Assembly (NCBI GenBank): GCA_014281115.1
Contig: JACONQ010000002.1
Coordinates: 2,976,001 to 3,040,000, forward strand
DNA: 64,000 bases
From: Laburnicola sp. R22_1
Lineage: Eukaryota; Ascomycota; Dothideomycetes; Pleosporales; Didymosphaeriaceae
Direction of reading: 5' to 3'
In this document: piece after piece, positions 24,032 to 35,564 of the stretch
How the letters are laid out: each line of letters starts with the position of its first letter
Numbering within the stretch: the first letter of the stretch is position 1
Notes under the pieces: model-generated
What the model was told of the DNA's origin: nothing
Databases searched by the model: none
The model's input: only the letters and a program-made list of their open reading frames with translations
Position numbers and translations under genes: made by a program

Positions 24032-24892
24032 TGTTAAAACTATATTAGTAAGCAAAATAAATAATAAAATAACATGTTGGAATTTCGCTGTTATAATAAA
24101 AGATAAATAGATAAATAACTATAAGCTACCTAAAAAAACTAAAATAGTCGTTCCGATAATAAGTTGTAATTAAAGCCAAAGTTAACTTTAAGTAACGTAT
24201 AAAAAGTTTACTAAAAGATAATTATAAGAAATCTAATATTATATATATTAAATTACTTAAAACTAAAACCATAATATAATATAAAACTAACATAATAAAT
24301 ATTATAAAATACGCTATCGTAATATAAATAAGCTCGTAATTAATTTTTCTAAATTAATAACTTTTGACAAACTTGTCGCAATTAACCGCTTTAACAATTT
24401 TGAGCAATTGCTAAAAAGAATATACTAAACAAGACAATAATATATATATTAAATTACTTATTACTAAAAAACAAAATATAATATATAAAAGACTTATTTT
24501 ATAATATAAAATACATTAGCGTATAATAAACTAAGGAGTAATAAATTATGCTAAAATAAGGCGTTTATTATTAACGTTACAACTAAGTAATAGTAAAATA
24601 AAGTTTATAATAGCTCGTATATAAAACACTAGTTTGCATATAAAACACTAGTTTGTATATAAAACACTAGTTTGCATATAATAGCTTATATATAAAACAC
24701 TAGTTTAAATATTAGTTTAAAATACTAGCACGTATAAAAGTTAAAGATATAATTAAACTATACAAAACTAAATAATCGTTAGTCTAAATTATTTTATATA
24801 TAGATTGCTAGGTAGCCAGTTTATTAAAATTAATTAACTAGTTTAACAATACTAACTCGATTACCTTCTTATCTATTTATCTACTTTTTACA
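24032..24892 (+). repeat. 3' LTR of copia element
   Basis: TGTTAAAACTATATTAGTAAGC to CTACTTTTTACA, 861 bp, preceded by the purine tract ACGGGGAC. About five minisatellite units lie at 24617-24700. Confidence 0.9.
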
Positions 24893-26030
<1,138 letters not shown>

Positions 26031-26386
26031 TAATATTTATATAATAATAATAGCTTTTTACTATTATATTATTAGTAAGACTAGAGAATAGACTAAAATA
26101 TAGTAGTAGATAACTATTAGAAAAAAGAGAATATTTCTTATATATTACTAGAGCGCGCGCACAGCTATAGTAGGATAAGCTTTTAGTAGTAGTTTAATAA
26201 TAATAAAAAGACACTTTTCTATATCTATAATAATAAGAAACATAACTACTATTATTATTATCTTTTTATTAAAAACCTCTTAGTTACTAAAAACACTATA
26301 GTATATAGTAAAAAAGCTATTTTTACTAGTAACTAGAATATATAGTAAATATTTTATACTAGCTAAGTTAGCTATATTAAAAATCT
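26031..26386 (+). repeat. Partial family A duplicate and A+T-rich filler
   Basis: 26031-26200 repeats the middle of family A (TAGTAATATTTATATAATAA to GAGCGCGCGCACAGC). 26200-26386 is unrelated A+T-rich DNA. Confidence 0.5.
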
Positions 26387-27617
26387 TTAGTATATTAAGA
26401 TTCTAACTAAGGTCGAATTCGTATTATATATAGAGAGAAGTAAAATAAGAGGCACTAAAATCTAGTACCTAGTATATAGTAGTAGTAACAAAATATACAC
26501 AAAATAATAATAATTTTATTGTTAACGTTTTGTATAGCGGTATTATTAATAGTAGTTAATAGATAGTCTACTATCTAGTATAACTAAGTTACATATTATC
26601 TCTTAACTAGTAGACTATTAGAGAGCCGTAGTAGACTATAAAGTCGTAACTACGAGAGTAGTGTAGGTAATAGGACGCTTAACCATAGTTTAGTTATTGC
26701 GCTTACGATCTAGTAGTAGCGGAACTATGGTTTACTATACGCATAGCGTATAAAGTCTATTTCTTATAATGTTGGCAACGTCTAGTACACTAAATCTTTA
26801 CCTTTAACTTATACAATACTAAGTCTTTTAAATCTAAATACCTCTTTATTATATATAGTAACGCGACACCTTTCTAGTATTCTAAAATTGCGTTATTTAA
26901 TACTCGCGGTTAGATAAGTACTAGAGAATTTAAAACTAGTATTAATAACTAGCTAGGCAATATTAGCCATCTAGCCTACCTGCTACAAGATAAGGTTTAA
27001 GAGGTAGGGCTACTAAAGAACTAAATTAATTATAATTACACTATTCTAGAGATTATATCTAATAATCTATTTAGGCTATATATAATCTTTACGTAACTCT
27101 AAATTCTTAAGTGCTAGGCTATCCTTTTATATAAAGACCTAGAAAGAGATACAGCAACCTTTATAAGAAAATAATAGCACCTTCCTATTACGTTACTAGT
27201 AAGGCTAGAGAATAGGCTAAGATATAGTAGTAGGCGTCTATTAGAGAAGAAGTAAATATTTCTTATACGTTGCCAGAGCGCGCGCGCGCAACTATGGTAG
27301 GAAAAGTTTCTAGCGGTAGTTAAGATTGTGCGGGCACATAAGAATAATAAAAAGTAAGGGTAGTGGCGGTAGTAGGAGTATAAAGAAGATAGGCAATAGT
27401 AGTAAGGTTCTAAGGGGGCGGTATATAGCTCGCCGGTTATAAGGAGAGATCTATTATAGAAGAGTAATAAAATAGTTAGGTTAGTTACTATTATAATTAT
27501 TATTATTATTATTGCTGCAAAAAAAATTATTAAAGAAATTATTAATTACGTAACACAGTGGTTGGTTAAACAGCTGGCCCGGGATCACGTGACATTACGG
27601 ATTAACACTGGGGGAGA
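26387..27617 (+). repeat. Family C plus family A copy, least RIP-altered
   Basis: C unit 26387-26560 (ends AGTAGTTAAT), then family A to GGGGGAGAA at 27617. The last 60 bp (CTGGCCCGGGATCACGTGAC...) keep more G and C than the other copies and give the best view of the original sequence. The C unit shows GGTCGAATTCG, the best pol III B-box match in the window. Confidence 0.65.
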
Positions 27618-27664
27618 ACTAAGTTAGCTATATAAAAAACTATTAAATTAGCTACTAAAGTTAA

Positions 27665-27775
27665 ATTTTAGCTAAGTTTTAGAATTAAGAGAAGAGCTAA
27701 GTTTTGGTTAAGTTTTGGGGTTAAGAGAACAGCCAAGTTTTAGTTAAGTTTCGGGGTTAAGAGGAGAGCTAAGCA
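27665..27775 (+). repeat. 36 bp tandem repeat, about 2.7 units
   Basis: AGCTAAGTTTTGGTTAAGTT followed by TTGGGGTTAAGAGAA recurs with small changes just after the family A copy. A short direct array with no coding sense. Confidence 0.7.
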
Positions 27776-27974
27776 ACTGGCATAAACTATGCAAACAATA
27801 GCTAAGACACTATTCACTTGCACTAGCTTATGTGATTCTATAGTGTCTGTCTAATAAGTATCTGCGCTATATATTTTAGGAGTCTGTGCTTAACGCGTAC
27901 AATAGTTTTCTCCCTAGCATAATCAGCGTGGGTACAGGATAGAACGCAGATTGTAGATAGCAATATATTTACTA

Positions 27975-28243
27975 TGTGGCGTTATTCTCTACTTGCAGTG
28001 GGTTAATAAAGGCTTTTATCTTAAACAATATCGCAAGCAAAGCAGCCTGCTTAGTAAACAAAAAGAGCGTAAAAAGGTTTATCACAAAAATATAGTTCAT
28101 ATAGTTCATATCGCATTTTTCTATAATCACCTTTTCACGCTCTTTTTGTTTACTAAACAGGGGGCTCTGCTTTTGTTGTCATGTTATTTAAGATGAAAGC
28201 CTTTGTCGTCCTACCCCTAGGTAGATTTAATAACACACCACCA
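27975..28243. mobile_element. TIR element (TGTGGCGTTA family), 269 bp non-autonomous copy
   Basis: The left end TGTGGCGTTATTCTCTAC and the right end ...CTAGGTAGATTTAATAACACACCACCA pair as long inverted repeats. The pairing includes AAAGGCTTTTATCTTAAACAAT against ATTTAAGATGAAAGCCTTTG, the hexamer block GGGGGCTCTGC, and AAAAAGAGCGTAAAAAGG against CCTTTTCACGCTCTTTTT. TA flanks both sides. No protein is encoded. Other copies or ends: 33047-33132, 34087, 59209-59690, 59693-60370, 62870-63330 and 63408-63514. Confidence 0.8.
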
Positions 28244-28245
28244 TA

Positions 28246-29089
28246 GTTTATATTTCCGTACATATTTAAAGATGCTCAGCAGTATTGACTACAAAGGATT
28301 CACAGATTGACAATCCGTATCATTATATGCAAATGCAAGGATCTAGAAGTGAAACCATAATGTGAATGTTTCCTAGATTATCTTTTGTTTGCGCATAACA
28401 TTGTCAGGCGTGAAAATATCTTTAGAGACGATTCCCCATCTCAAAGTACTGTGAAAGTAGCATGATGGGATTGGCATGGCGTTGATCGACAAGGATGTTG
28501 GAGTTGGTTGCAGCGCTGGTTACCTTAGGTTGAGTTGACTATAACTGGATATAAATAGATGAATACCTTAGGTCCTATAAGCTCCTGTTAAGATGAATCG
28601 AGTGTTCGTGTACGTGTTAATGCTCTCCAGGTCCTGACCTTTTTGGTTTCCAGCGTGTGTTTTTGTTGCCCGTGCAGAAATGGCTGAGCTTTCACGCAAA
28701 CAGACAGTTGTTTACGAGTGAAATCAAGCCACTAGAAAATTAAGTTTTACACTTACCTCGCATATAAGTTCCGCTACCCTCAGTTAGATAGAAACATCAA
28801 CTTTCAACCTCTCAGCCTAGACCCTACGTCTTATTGTCTACATCTTCTTGTACAAGCAGCAACAGACTGAACTCAGAACTCCCGCCCTGAACCTCCATCG
28901 ATCTTACATGTCACTTTCATCAACTTCGATCTTAACTACGAGAGAGGGAGCTGAGTCACTTCCGATCGCGCTAGGTTGATACTAGCGTAGGTAATAACTC
29001 TACTCGTACACTGCATGCAGCTTACATCGTCAGTTTGAATCTTCCACACAACCACTTTCCTGTCCTCGCAGCCAGCTAGCGCACATATC
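28246..29089 (+). other. Intergenic region before the 156-residue gene
   Basis: Base composition returns to normal here. No gene frame is seen. The 300 bp before 29090 has the C/T-rich, ACATC-rich look of a fungal promoter and leader. Confidence 0.4.
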
Positions 29090-29560
29090 ATGGCCGACAT
29101 CATCAACTCTTTCAAGCGTCTTCCACGAACGCCGAATACACCATCTGGTCTGTCCAATCACTGGGTCTTCACATGTCGTCCTACGCCTGTCGGACCTCCT
29201 GGCAGTATGGTCGCCATCGTGCATCCGCAGACGAAGTCTACGATACAAGAAGGACCAGTCAAATTATCACCGAATATGACCGCCACAGAGAAAGCTGAAT
29301 TGATAGTACCATCCCTATTGCAAGCATTCACCAATATCGGTAAAAATGTGCAATCCCGACCCCCAGAAGTAGCCCCGTGGAGCTGGTCTACTGAAGATGC
29401 GGATTTGGCTGCAGCTATGGAGCCTATCTTAAGACATCATGGGCTGCCAGATGAATTGTGTGTCGTTACCGTGTGCAACGCAGAAGAGAAGGGCATCATC
29501 GATCAATGCTGGTCTGTAATCGTAGATGCATTAATGCACTTTATGGGCCGAGACGCTTGA
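29090..29560 (+). CDS. Hypothetical protein, 156 residues
   Basis: A single-exon frame from ATG (CATATCATGG context) to TGA. The protein begins MADIINSFKRLPRTP and has no signal peptide or membrane segment. The second half (APWSWSTEDADLAAAMEPIL, ELCVVTVCNAEEKGIIDQCW) looks like the small C-terminal module seen in many ascomycete proteins near or fused to MYND fingers; that comparison is from memory. The MYND gene starts only 27 bp after this stop on the same strand. A weak donor (GTCTGT, 29512) and an acceptor (TAG, 29583) would join the two in frame and remove the last 16 residues and stop, giving one longer MYND protein. I prefer two genes because the C-terminus here looks genuine. Confidence 0.6.
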   Translation: MADIINSFKRLPRTPNTPSGLSNHWVFTCRPTPVGPPGSMVAIVHPQTKSTIQEGPVKLSPNMTATEKAELIVPSLLQAFTNIGKNVQSRPPEVAPWSWSTEDADLAAAMEPILRHHGLPDELCVVTVCNAEEKGIIDQCWSVIVDALMHFMGRDA

Positions 29561-29587
29561 TCGACACGAACCCAGTTACCTAGTGCA

Positions 29588-30372
29588 ATGACTGCATCCA
29601 ATGTTCAGCTTAGCGACAAGACAAAGTGCCACAGCTGTCTGAAGACCAACAGCGCTACATCTCCACTGAAGATGTGCGCCGGCTGTGGAAAGGCTTGGTA
29701 CTGCTCTGTAGCTTGTCAGAAAGCACATTGGAAACAACATAAGCCTTTCTGTCTCGCCAATCGTCTGAGCAAGACAGATTCTTCCGGAGGATCTGATGGT
29801 ACGGCTGCGCCAGAAGACAAAGCTCACAGGTACTACAACACCTTGGCGCATGAAAGCCCCGAAGCCAGAGCCCTTGCTGCTTCACTCAATCTGAATCTTC
29901 CTTCGTCTACCAACGATCGCGCAGGCACAATGTAAGTACATGTCTACTTTTAATCAAACTGTTGCTGATAAAAGCGCATAGGATGCCACTCCGCCGGCTC
30001 ATAATCACAGGCAAAGACACCCCAGAGAACCTGGAGCTATTCTTCGGTCCAGACTGGCGAAAGAGCCTCCCAGAGTCCATGCATGAAAACAAACGTCTCA
30101 CAATGCTCTTGGACCCTCCTCCTGGATCCCCAAGTTACGCAGTGACAGCACCTCTAGATGTGGGCGCGCCAGGATGGTCCCCTCGGCCTGCAAGCGAGTT
30201 GGAAGTGAAGAAGGTGGAGCTTTTGCGAGGGATGCAGAGGGGTATTCGAAACCTTGTCGGCAGAAGTCGGGATACAAAGGACACTATGAGTGCTATGCTT
30301 CATGCAAAATCCGGGGCGGATTGGATCCAGGACTTTACTATGTACCAGGTGGCTATTAACGCGATGGATTAA
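29588..30372 (+). CDS. MYND-type zinc finger protein
   Basis: Exons 29588-29931 and 29982-30372, intron 29932-29981 (GTAAGT...CATAG, branch site CTGAT), 244 residues. The MYND finger spans about residues 13-54: CHSCLKTNS...MCAGCGKAWYCSVACQKAHW KQHKPFC, with all seven Cys and the His of the C-X2-C...C-X2-C...C-X3-C...H-X3-C plan. MYND fingers bind proline-rich partners and are not usually DNA binding. The rest (MPLRRLIITGKDTPENLELF, DWIQDFTMYQVAINAMD) is not recognised. No SET domain is present, so it is not an SMYD methyltransferase. It lies 27 bp after the previous gene, and the two transcripts may overlap. Confidence 0.8.
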
Positions 30373-30691
30373 GGCGTCCGGCTGCGTTGGGCGTTACCGC
30401 AGGGAAGGCGGAAGTATGTTCGCTATTAGAAGAGGACTCTTAACAGTGCGTTGGAACCAGATCCAGCGCAATCTCTGTCAGATCCTGAGGTTGATCATGC
30501 TGAACGGACTATTACATGCTTCCTGTTTTCGTCGAGTTAACAGTATGCGCAATTCGAAAGTATACTCATAATGATGAACCTGAATGGATTTTGAACACAT
30601 GCCACAGTTACATCTGCGCCAGATATTCGTCCACCTTCCGTGGTTACATGTGATTTCCCAAGCGCCTAAAAACACGTGGGGTCTTTATAAA

Positions 30692-31357
30692 TCAGCCTAG
30701 CAAAGCACTCCCAACGCTTGACTTATTGCCCGGAACACCGGTCTCATCCGCCGCCAACTTAGAAGCATTTATCTCATCTGCCGAGATACTCGAAAGGCAG
30801 CGCATCTTGCTCCACCCACTCCAATAGTCACAGTTGTATTCATTGCTAGGCCACCAAACGCAGTATCCAAGCGAACGACCGTTCATCCCAAACATCTCGT
30901 ACCGTCTCCCAGGATGTCCTTCCTTATAGATGGCTATCCGAGTCAGCTACCTTCTACTTCCGCGTGCGTGTCAACTTACTCCAATGAAGGAGAGGCTCGT
31001 TCACAAAGTGCATCTCAATAGTGGTGATTGAACCCGGATCCTAAAAACGGTGTCAGTTTCGTAGTCCTGCGTTCACGCTGGTCGAATGAACGAACGACGT
31101 ACCCGGCCTTCCACACATCCGTCGCCCTTGCAGCGCACGCCTAGCTTGTTCCCGCTTACGTCGTCCGAGTCGTCGTAGTGCTTCGCGCGGTCGACGTCGC
31201 CGCAGTTGCGCGGTTTGTCGTTGAATACCCTCCAGCCTGAGCGCGCGAATCCGTGGCCTGTATTGTCTCTGTGGTATTCCCAGTAGAGATCGAAGTTGGC
31301 GGCAGTGAGGGGGGCTAGCAGGGCTAGGATAGCTGCGAGGAGGAAGTGGGACTTCAT
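30692..31357 (-). CDS. Small secreted cysteine-containing protein
   Basis: Three exons on the minus strand: 31357-31103, 31040-30980 and 30918-30692, with introns of 62 bp (GTACGT...TTTAG) and 61 bp (GTAAGT...GAAG). The joined frame gives 180 residues. The N-terminus MKSHFLLAAILALLAPLTAA is a clear signal peptide, cut probably before NFDLYWEY. The mature part is about 160 residues with Cys at CGD, CKGDGC, GYC, YNC and MRC, enough for two or three disulfides, and many Trp/Tyr. There is no membrane segment or known enzyme motif. Small size, secretion and cysteines fit an effector-like or cell-wall protein, but that is inference. The third acceptor has an alternative 4 bp upstream that breaks frame, which decided the choice. 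Confidence 0.72.
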
Positions 31358-31906
31358 GGCTACTGGAGAGTTTATATGGGGCGGAGCCTTTCTAATTAGA
31401 TATGTTGTGGGGAGGATGGGAAGTAAAGGTGGTAGTTATGTTGAGGCTGTTGGGAGTTGTCGATGTAGATGGGAGAGGAGCTGCATTTGCATTCCTACCG
31501 TGGGTAAGTGACGTAGATGCTGTTTTGTTTGCTTCGTAACTAGTTGACGTGGCTGCGTTTGTTCCGATGGTTTTTGTCGTCTTGGCAGATACATGAACGT
31601 GGTTACAGAGACGTCTGATATGTAAGATTGAGGTACACTTGCAGAGACTCATGTAGCAAGAAATATGGCGGGACAGTTCCCTGCTTATGAATATACATGA
31701 GGACATGCATGCTTCTTTTGGCCAATTCAGACCGTCTTGATCAGCAAACATGCGGGCGAAAAGAAGGTTGACATCTGCACGAAGTCTTACTTACGTCGTG
31801 ACTCACGTTCCAGCGGCAAACCGTATGATTGAGAGAATTGATGAGATAGCCAGGTGCGACAACATATTCTACGTTGAGTATAACGACTCATAGATGCGAC
31901 TGAGGA

Positions 31907-31940
31907 TGACGTCAGCAAGGATCGCGCGATCACGTGATCT
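31907..31940. promoter_or_regulatory. CRE palindrome and CACGTG palindrome upstream of the glycosylase gene
   Basis: TGACGTCA at 31907-31914 is a perfect CRE (bZIP, Atf/CREB type). GATCACGTGATC at 31929-31940 is a perfect 12 bp palindrome with an E-box core. Both lie 120-155 bp before the ATG at 32062, a normal distance for a fungal core promoter. Confidence 0.45.
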
Positions 31941-32061
31941 CGTGTTCTACGCATGCCGAGTTTTACACCAGGTGAGAATAATGTTTGCTGCATTCTGCTC
32001 GGATATACCCATTTCCGAACCTTTGAGCTTTTTGTTCTCCGATTAACTCTGCATTTTGACA

Positions 32062-33030
32062 ATGCCGGCAAAACGCGTTGCTAAGCAGGCCACAGAGGCT
32101 ACACCGCTCTCCCCAAGCGCAGCACCTCATCTCTCCGACGCTGAAGACCGCACCACAACTCCTGCCACACCCTCCTTTAAAGGCCAACTATCCAAGTTCC
32201 AATATACATCTATCACATCCGCTACCAAAGATGCCAGCCCCGCATTCATCGTCTCCACGCGCGCCTCGAAGCGCATACGCACCACCGTGACAATCGCCAC
32301 CGATGACAACAGCGAACCCGACGCTCCACTCCACGCCTCTCCCCGCCCCAAAAAGAAGCGCAAGCCAAGCAGCTACGCGCCACCTTCCAAATACGCGCAT
32401 CTCTCTCCCCTGGTCGACATCCTCGAGCCCAACCTCATATGCGTCTTCATCGGGACCAACCCCGGCGTTCGCACCGCAGCAACCGGCCACGCCTACGCCC
32501 ACCCCTCCAATCACTTTTGGAAACTACTGCACTCCTCTGGCCTCACGGACCGCCGTCTATCCCCCTCCGAAGACGGCAGCCTTCCCGCGCTGTACTGCAT
32601 GGGCAATACGAACATCGTCTCACGCCCGTCTAAGGACGCTGCCGAGCTGAGTAAAGAGGAAATGAGCGCTGGGACGAAAGATCTAGAGGATAAATGTAGG
32701 GAGTATAGACCAGAGGCGGTGTGTGTGGTGGGCAAGGGTATCTGGGAGGCGATGTGGATATACAAGTATGGAAAGAATATCAGGAAGGAAGAGTTTCGGT
32801 ATGGATGGCAGGATGAGAAGCATAATATGGGGAAGGAGAAGGGGGACGATTGGAAAGGAAGTAAGGTTTTTGTTACTACGAGTACGAGTGGGCTTGCGGC
32901 GAATTTGAAGCCGGCGGAGAAGGAGGCTATTTGGCGGCCGTTTGGGGAGTGGGTGCAGAAGAGGCGGAAGGAGAGGAGGTTTGTGCCTAGGCTCGGTGAC
33001 GTTGAGGACGTCCGTGAAGAGGCAGAATAG
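32062..33030 (+). CDS. Mismatch-specific thymine/uracil DNA glycosylase (TDG/MUG family)
   Basis: A single exon of 322 residues from ATG in GACAATGCC. It removes uracil, or thymine from G:T mismatches, starting base excision repair in the nucleus. The N-terminal 110 residues are Ser/Pro/Lys-rich with PRPKKKRKPS, a strong nuclear signal. The catalytic domain starts at about residue 125. CVFIGTNPGVRTAATGHAYA holds the family GxNPG motif with the catalytic Asn (residue 133), then HPSNHFWKLLHSSGL, CMGNTNIVSRPSKDAAELS, and near the C-terminal side VFVTTSTSGLAA (the MPSSSA-like intercalation loop region, here TSTSGLA). Length fits fungal TDG/Thp1 proteins. The stop is followed after about 16 bp by the end of a TIR element, so the 3' untranslated region and perhaps the last residues have been replaced by it. 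Confidence 0.92.
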   Translation: MPAKRVAKQATEATPLSPSAAPHLSDAEDRTTTPATPSFKGQLSKFQYTSITSATKDASPAFIVSTRASKRIRTTVTIATDDNSEPDAPLHASPRPKKKRKPSSYAPPSKYAHLSPLVDILEPNLICVFIGTNPGVRTAATGHAYAHPSNHFWKLLHSSGLTDRRLSPSEDGSLPALYCMGNTNIVSRPSKDAAELSKEEMSAGTKDLEDKCREYRPEAVCVVGKGIWEAMWIYKYGKNIRKEEFRYGWQDEKHNMGKEKGDDWKGSKVFVTTSTSGLAANLKPAEKEAIWRPFGEWVQKRRKERRFVPRLGDVEDVREEAE

Positions 33031-33046
33031 GTTAATAGACAACTTA

Positions 33047-33132
33047 AAAGCAGGGGGCTCTGCTTTTTTTGTGATATCATTTGAGATGAAAGCCTTTGTC
33101 GTCCTACCTTACGTAGAAAATTCAACGCCACA
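33047..33132. mobile_element. Solo right end of TIR element abutting the glycosylase gene
   Basis: AGCAGGGGGCTCTGC to AACGCCACA followed by TA: the terminal 86 bp of the TGTGGCGTTA family, nearly free of RIP changes. No matching left end lies upstream, so the rest was deleted or the end was captured. Confidence 0.75.
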
Positions 33133-33559
33133 TAATTAGTTTATTTAAATAGTTTATAGAAATTTTGAGTAACTTCGCTTTAGTCAATAAGCTAGCTTTG
33201 TAATTTATATTCGAACTACCTTCTAACATTCTTTACGAGAAGAGAATGGTGGCCACGCGTGGCTTTGCTTGGCACTCGGTTCGCGGTCCCTCCTGCCGCT
33301 ATTGCCCAGCTAGCCGCAGCTTTGCCATACCTTTGTTGCAACCACATCAAACATCCCATTACTTCAATACGCCGCCTTCAAGCTTCGCAGACCCGCCGTT
33401 AACACCCCACCACGCCAACCAGCAAACCCTACGCAGCGTCGCGCCACGCAAAAAGCATATCGCATACACACATCCACACGCAGTTCGCACTTATCACACC
33501 CCACCAGTATATATAGTATTACAAGAAATCTATCAACCCGCCAATAACTAAGAGTCCTC

Positions 33560-34086
33560 GCATTCAATTATCGTTAAGAACAAAAGCGCTACAAATCCTC
33601 ACGCTAACAGTCACTAAGCTAGCAGCCTAAAGAAATACCAGCAAGCTCTTTACCCACTCTAGCAGCGCTATACTCTATCTTAACTTATATATTAAAGCTA
33701 GACACTCTGTCACCCTCCTAGAAGCAAACGCACTTTAATTTATTGCAAGGCATACCTCTATTCCTATACTAAAAGTTTACTATGCCTTCACGCACTATAG
33801 CAGAACCTATATACTAATAGAAAGAATTTGTGGCAAGACTATAGCTAAGTGGTGGCATTTGCTTTTAGACGCGTTAAAGGCGTTAATATTTAGCTAGCTT
33901 AAACAGATAATATAAGAACTTTGGCCTGTATCTTGCCAGACTAATAGCGTCTCTAATCTGGATAGTAGTCCACTCTACAATTATTGGCGTCTAATATCTT
34001 CCTAGGGACCTTTTTGCACTATTGCTAATTTCTACTTATTGCTTAGGAATAACGTAACTCTTAAGTCTCTAGAGTTACCAAATTTA
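33560..34086 (+). pseudogene. RIP-decayed aminoglycoside phosphotransferase (APH)-like kinase gene, cut by a TIR element
   Basis: Readable in pieces on the plus strand: IKARHSVTLLEANAL, FIARHTSIPILKVYYAFTH, RTYILIERICGKTIAKWWH, then a decayed SNLDSSPLYNYW and a frame-shifted GPF-like, FHLLLRNN-like stretch. This is the order of the N-lobe and hinge of the fungal APH-domain (phosphotransferase enzyme family) proteins. Several TAG/TAA codons and small shifts break it. The catalytic HGDLS and DWE parts are missing, because a TIR element starts at 34087 where the C-lobe should follow. The segment 33136-33560 before it is A+T-rich without a clear exon. These kinases form large families in Pezizomycotina, so paralogues may have triggered RIP. 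Confidence 0.65.
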
Positions 34087-34330
34087 TGTGGCGTTAATTC
34101 TACCTAGAGGTAGGACGACAAAGGCTTTTATCTTAAATAATATGATAAAAAAAGTAGAGCCCCCTGCTTAGTAATTAAAAAGAGCGTGAAAAGGTAATTA
34201 GGCATAAAAAAGCGCGTTTAAACTGCTAAGCGAGCTTAGTAGTCTTGGCGCGAGGCTCCTATAAGCAAAAGTTTTACAAAGAGGCTACTTAGAACTTTAG
34301 AAAATAAAACTTAGGCGCGGCTACGCTATA
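34087..34330 (+). mobile_element. Left end of a long-TIR element
   Basis: TA then TGTGGCGTTAATTCTACCTA, continuing through the GAGCCCCCTGCTTAG and AAAAAGAGCGTGAAAAGG blocks to AAACTGCTAAGCGAGCTTAG and GAGGCTACTTAGAAC. The same sequence reverse-complemented forms the right end at 60140-60370, so the TIR is at least 220 bp. I could not find this copy's right end within the next 2 kb. Confidence 0.7.
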
Positions 34331-35564
34331 AGCTATCTTTTTTACTATTCTAATTATTACAAATAATATAAGTTAATATATTAATAGGTATATACTACTA
34401 TACTTATAAGTAGAATAAGAGTAATATATACTAAATATACGTTTATCGCTTTATTACTATATTATTAAGGTTGTTCTAGACAAAGCCCCTACTATTACTC
34501 TATGTCCTACTATCTATTTAGGCATTAATATTATTTCTAAAAAAGTACTTGCTATTACTAAAGAGTATACGCTATAGTTTCGTACTACTACTACTAATAT
34601 AGCTACGCTAAAGTTTTATTCTATTTATAAGATACTTATTTAGCGTAAGAAATAGGTATACTTAACTATTTATAAGGCTATTTTTATGTACTAGTTAGGC
34701 TGGCAGCTAGTCTAGTTTATAAAGGATGGCAGCGCTATATTTCTACTCTAGTAAATATAATTACTTCTTATTAGTACTAGAATCCTCTAGCAAAGAACGC
34801 AAAAGAAGAATAATAAGGTCTTTATTAATAAGCTCTAGTGTAGCGAGAGTGCTATATAGATCCATAAGATCCTTCTAGCTATTATTACTATTAAGTTAAC
34901 TTATCTAAGTAAGTATACTATATAAGCGACGTACAAGTGTAAATAACTAATAATAGTAGTAGTAATACGCCAGATATGCTATATATAGTGTAAGTGAACC
35001 TTATATAGGTTAGAAGCTTATAAGATATAGATAGGATATAAGTAAGTTTAAACTATTATTGCGTTATTAGGTAGTATTTAAGGTTAGTCTTTAATTAAAA
35101 TTAGGTGCTATACATAGTATATAATAACCTTCTATCTTAACCTACTTTAATCTCAAACTAAAAAAATAGGTCAAAAAAGGTATTTAGCAAGCTAATGCCA
35201 AATTTATAAAGTCCTACTACTATTTTAGATTTTAAATAACTTGTTACGTTTTATAAGATAGTATTGCGCACTCTAGTTCTTACACATAGTAATCTAAGTA
35301 GTCTTAATATTCTTATCTGCAATAATATAGTAGTTAGTATTATTAATTAGAATACTATAGAATAGCTACCCTACTACTAGGAGTATATAATAGCCTAGTA
35401 CACTAATCCACAAAATTATTTCTGGCAGAATAAAGTGGGCAACTTTTTAGACGCGTATAAGGAGAAATTAAGTATAGATAAACTAAGGCGCACCTACTTT
35501 AGTAAAATCTAATTTATAGTGTACTTTAAGCCACGAGTTATTTCTCCTCTATTATATTCCACAT
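34331..35564. other. RIP-altered sequence, unidentified
   Basis: A+T-rich and rich in TAG/TAA codons in every frame. Short readable strings occur on the plus strand (KAPTITLCPTIYLG, IFMY, FIKDGSAIF) but match no family I can name. It may be the body of the long-TIR element starting at 34087. Confidence 0.35.
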
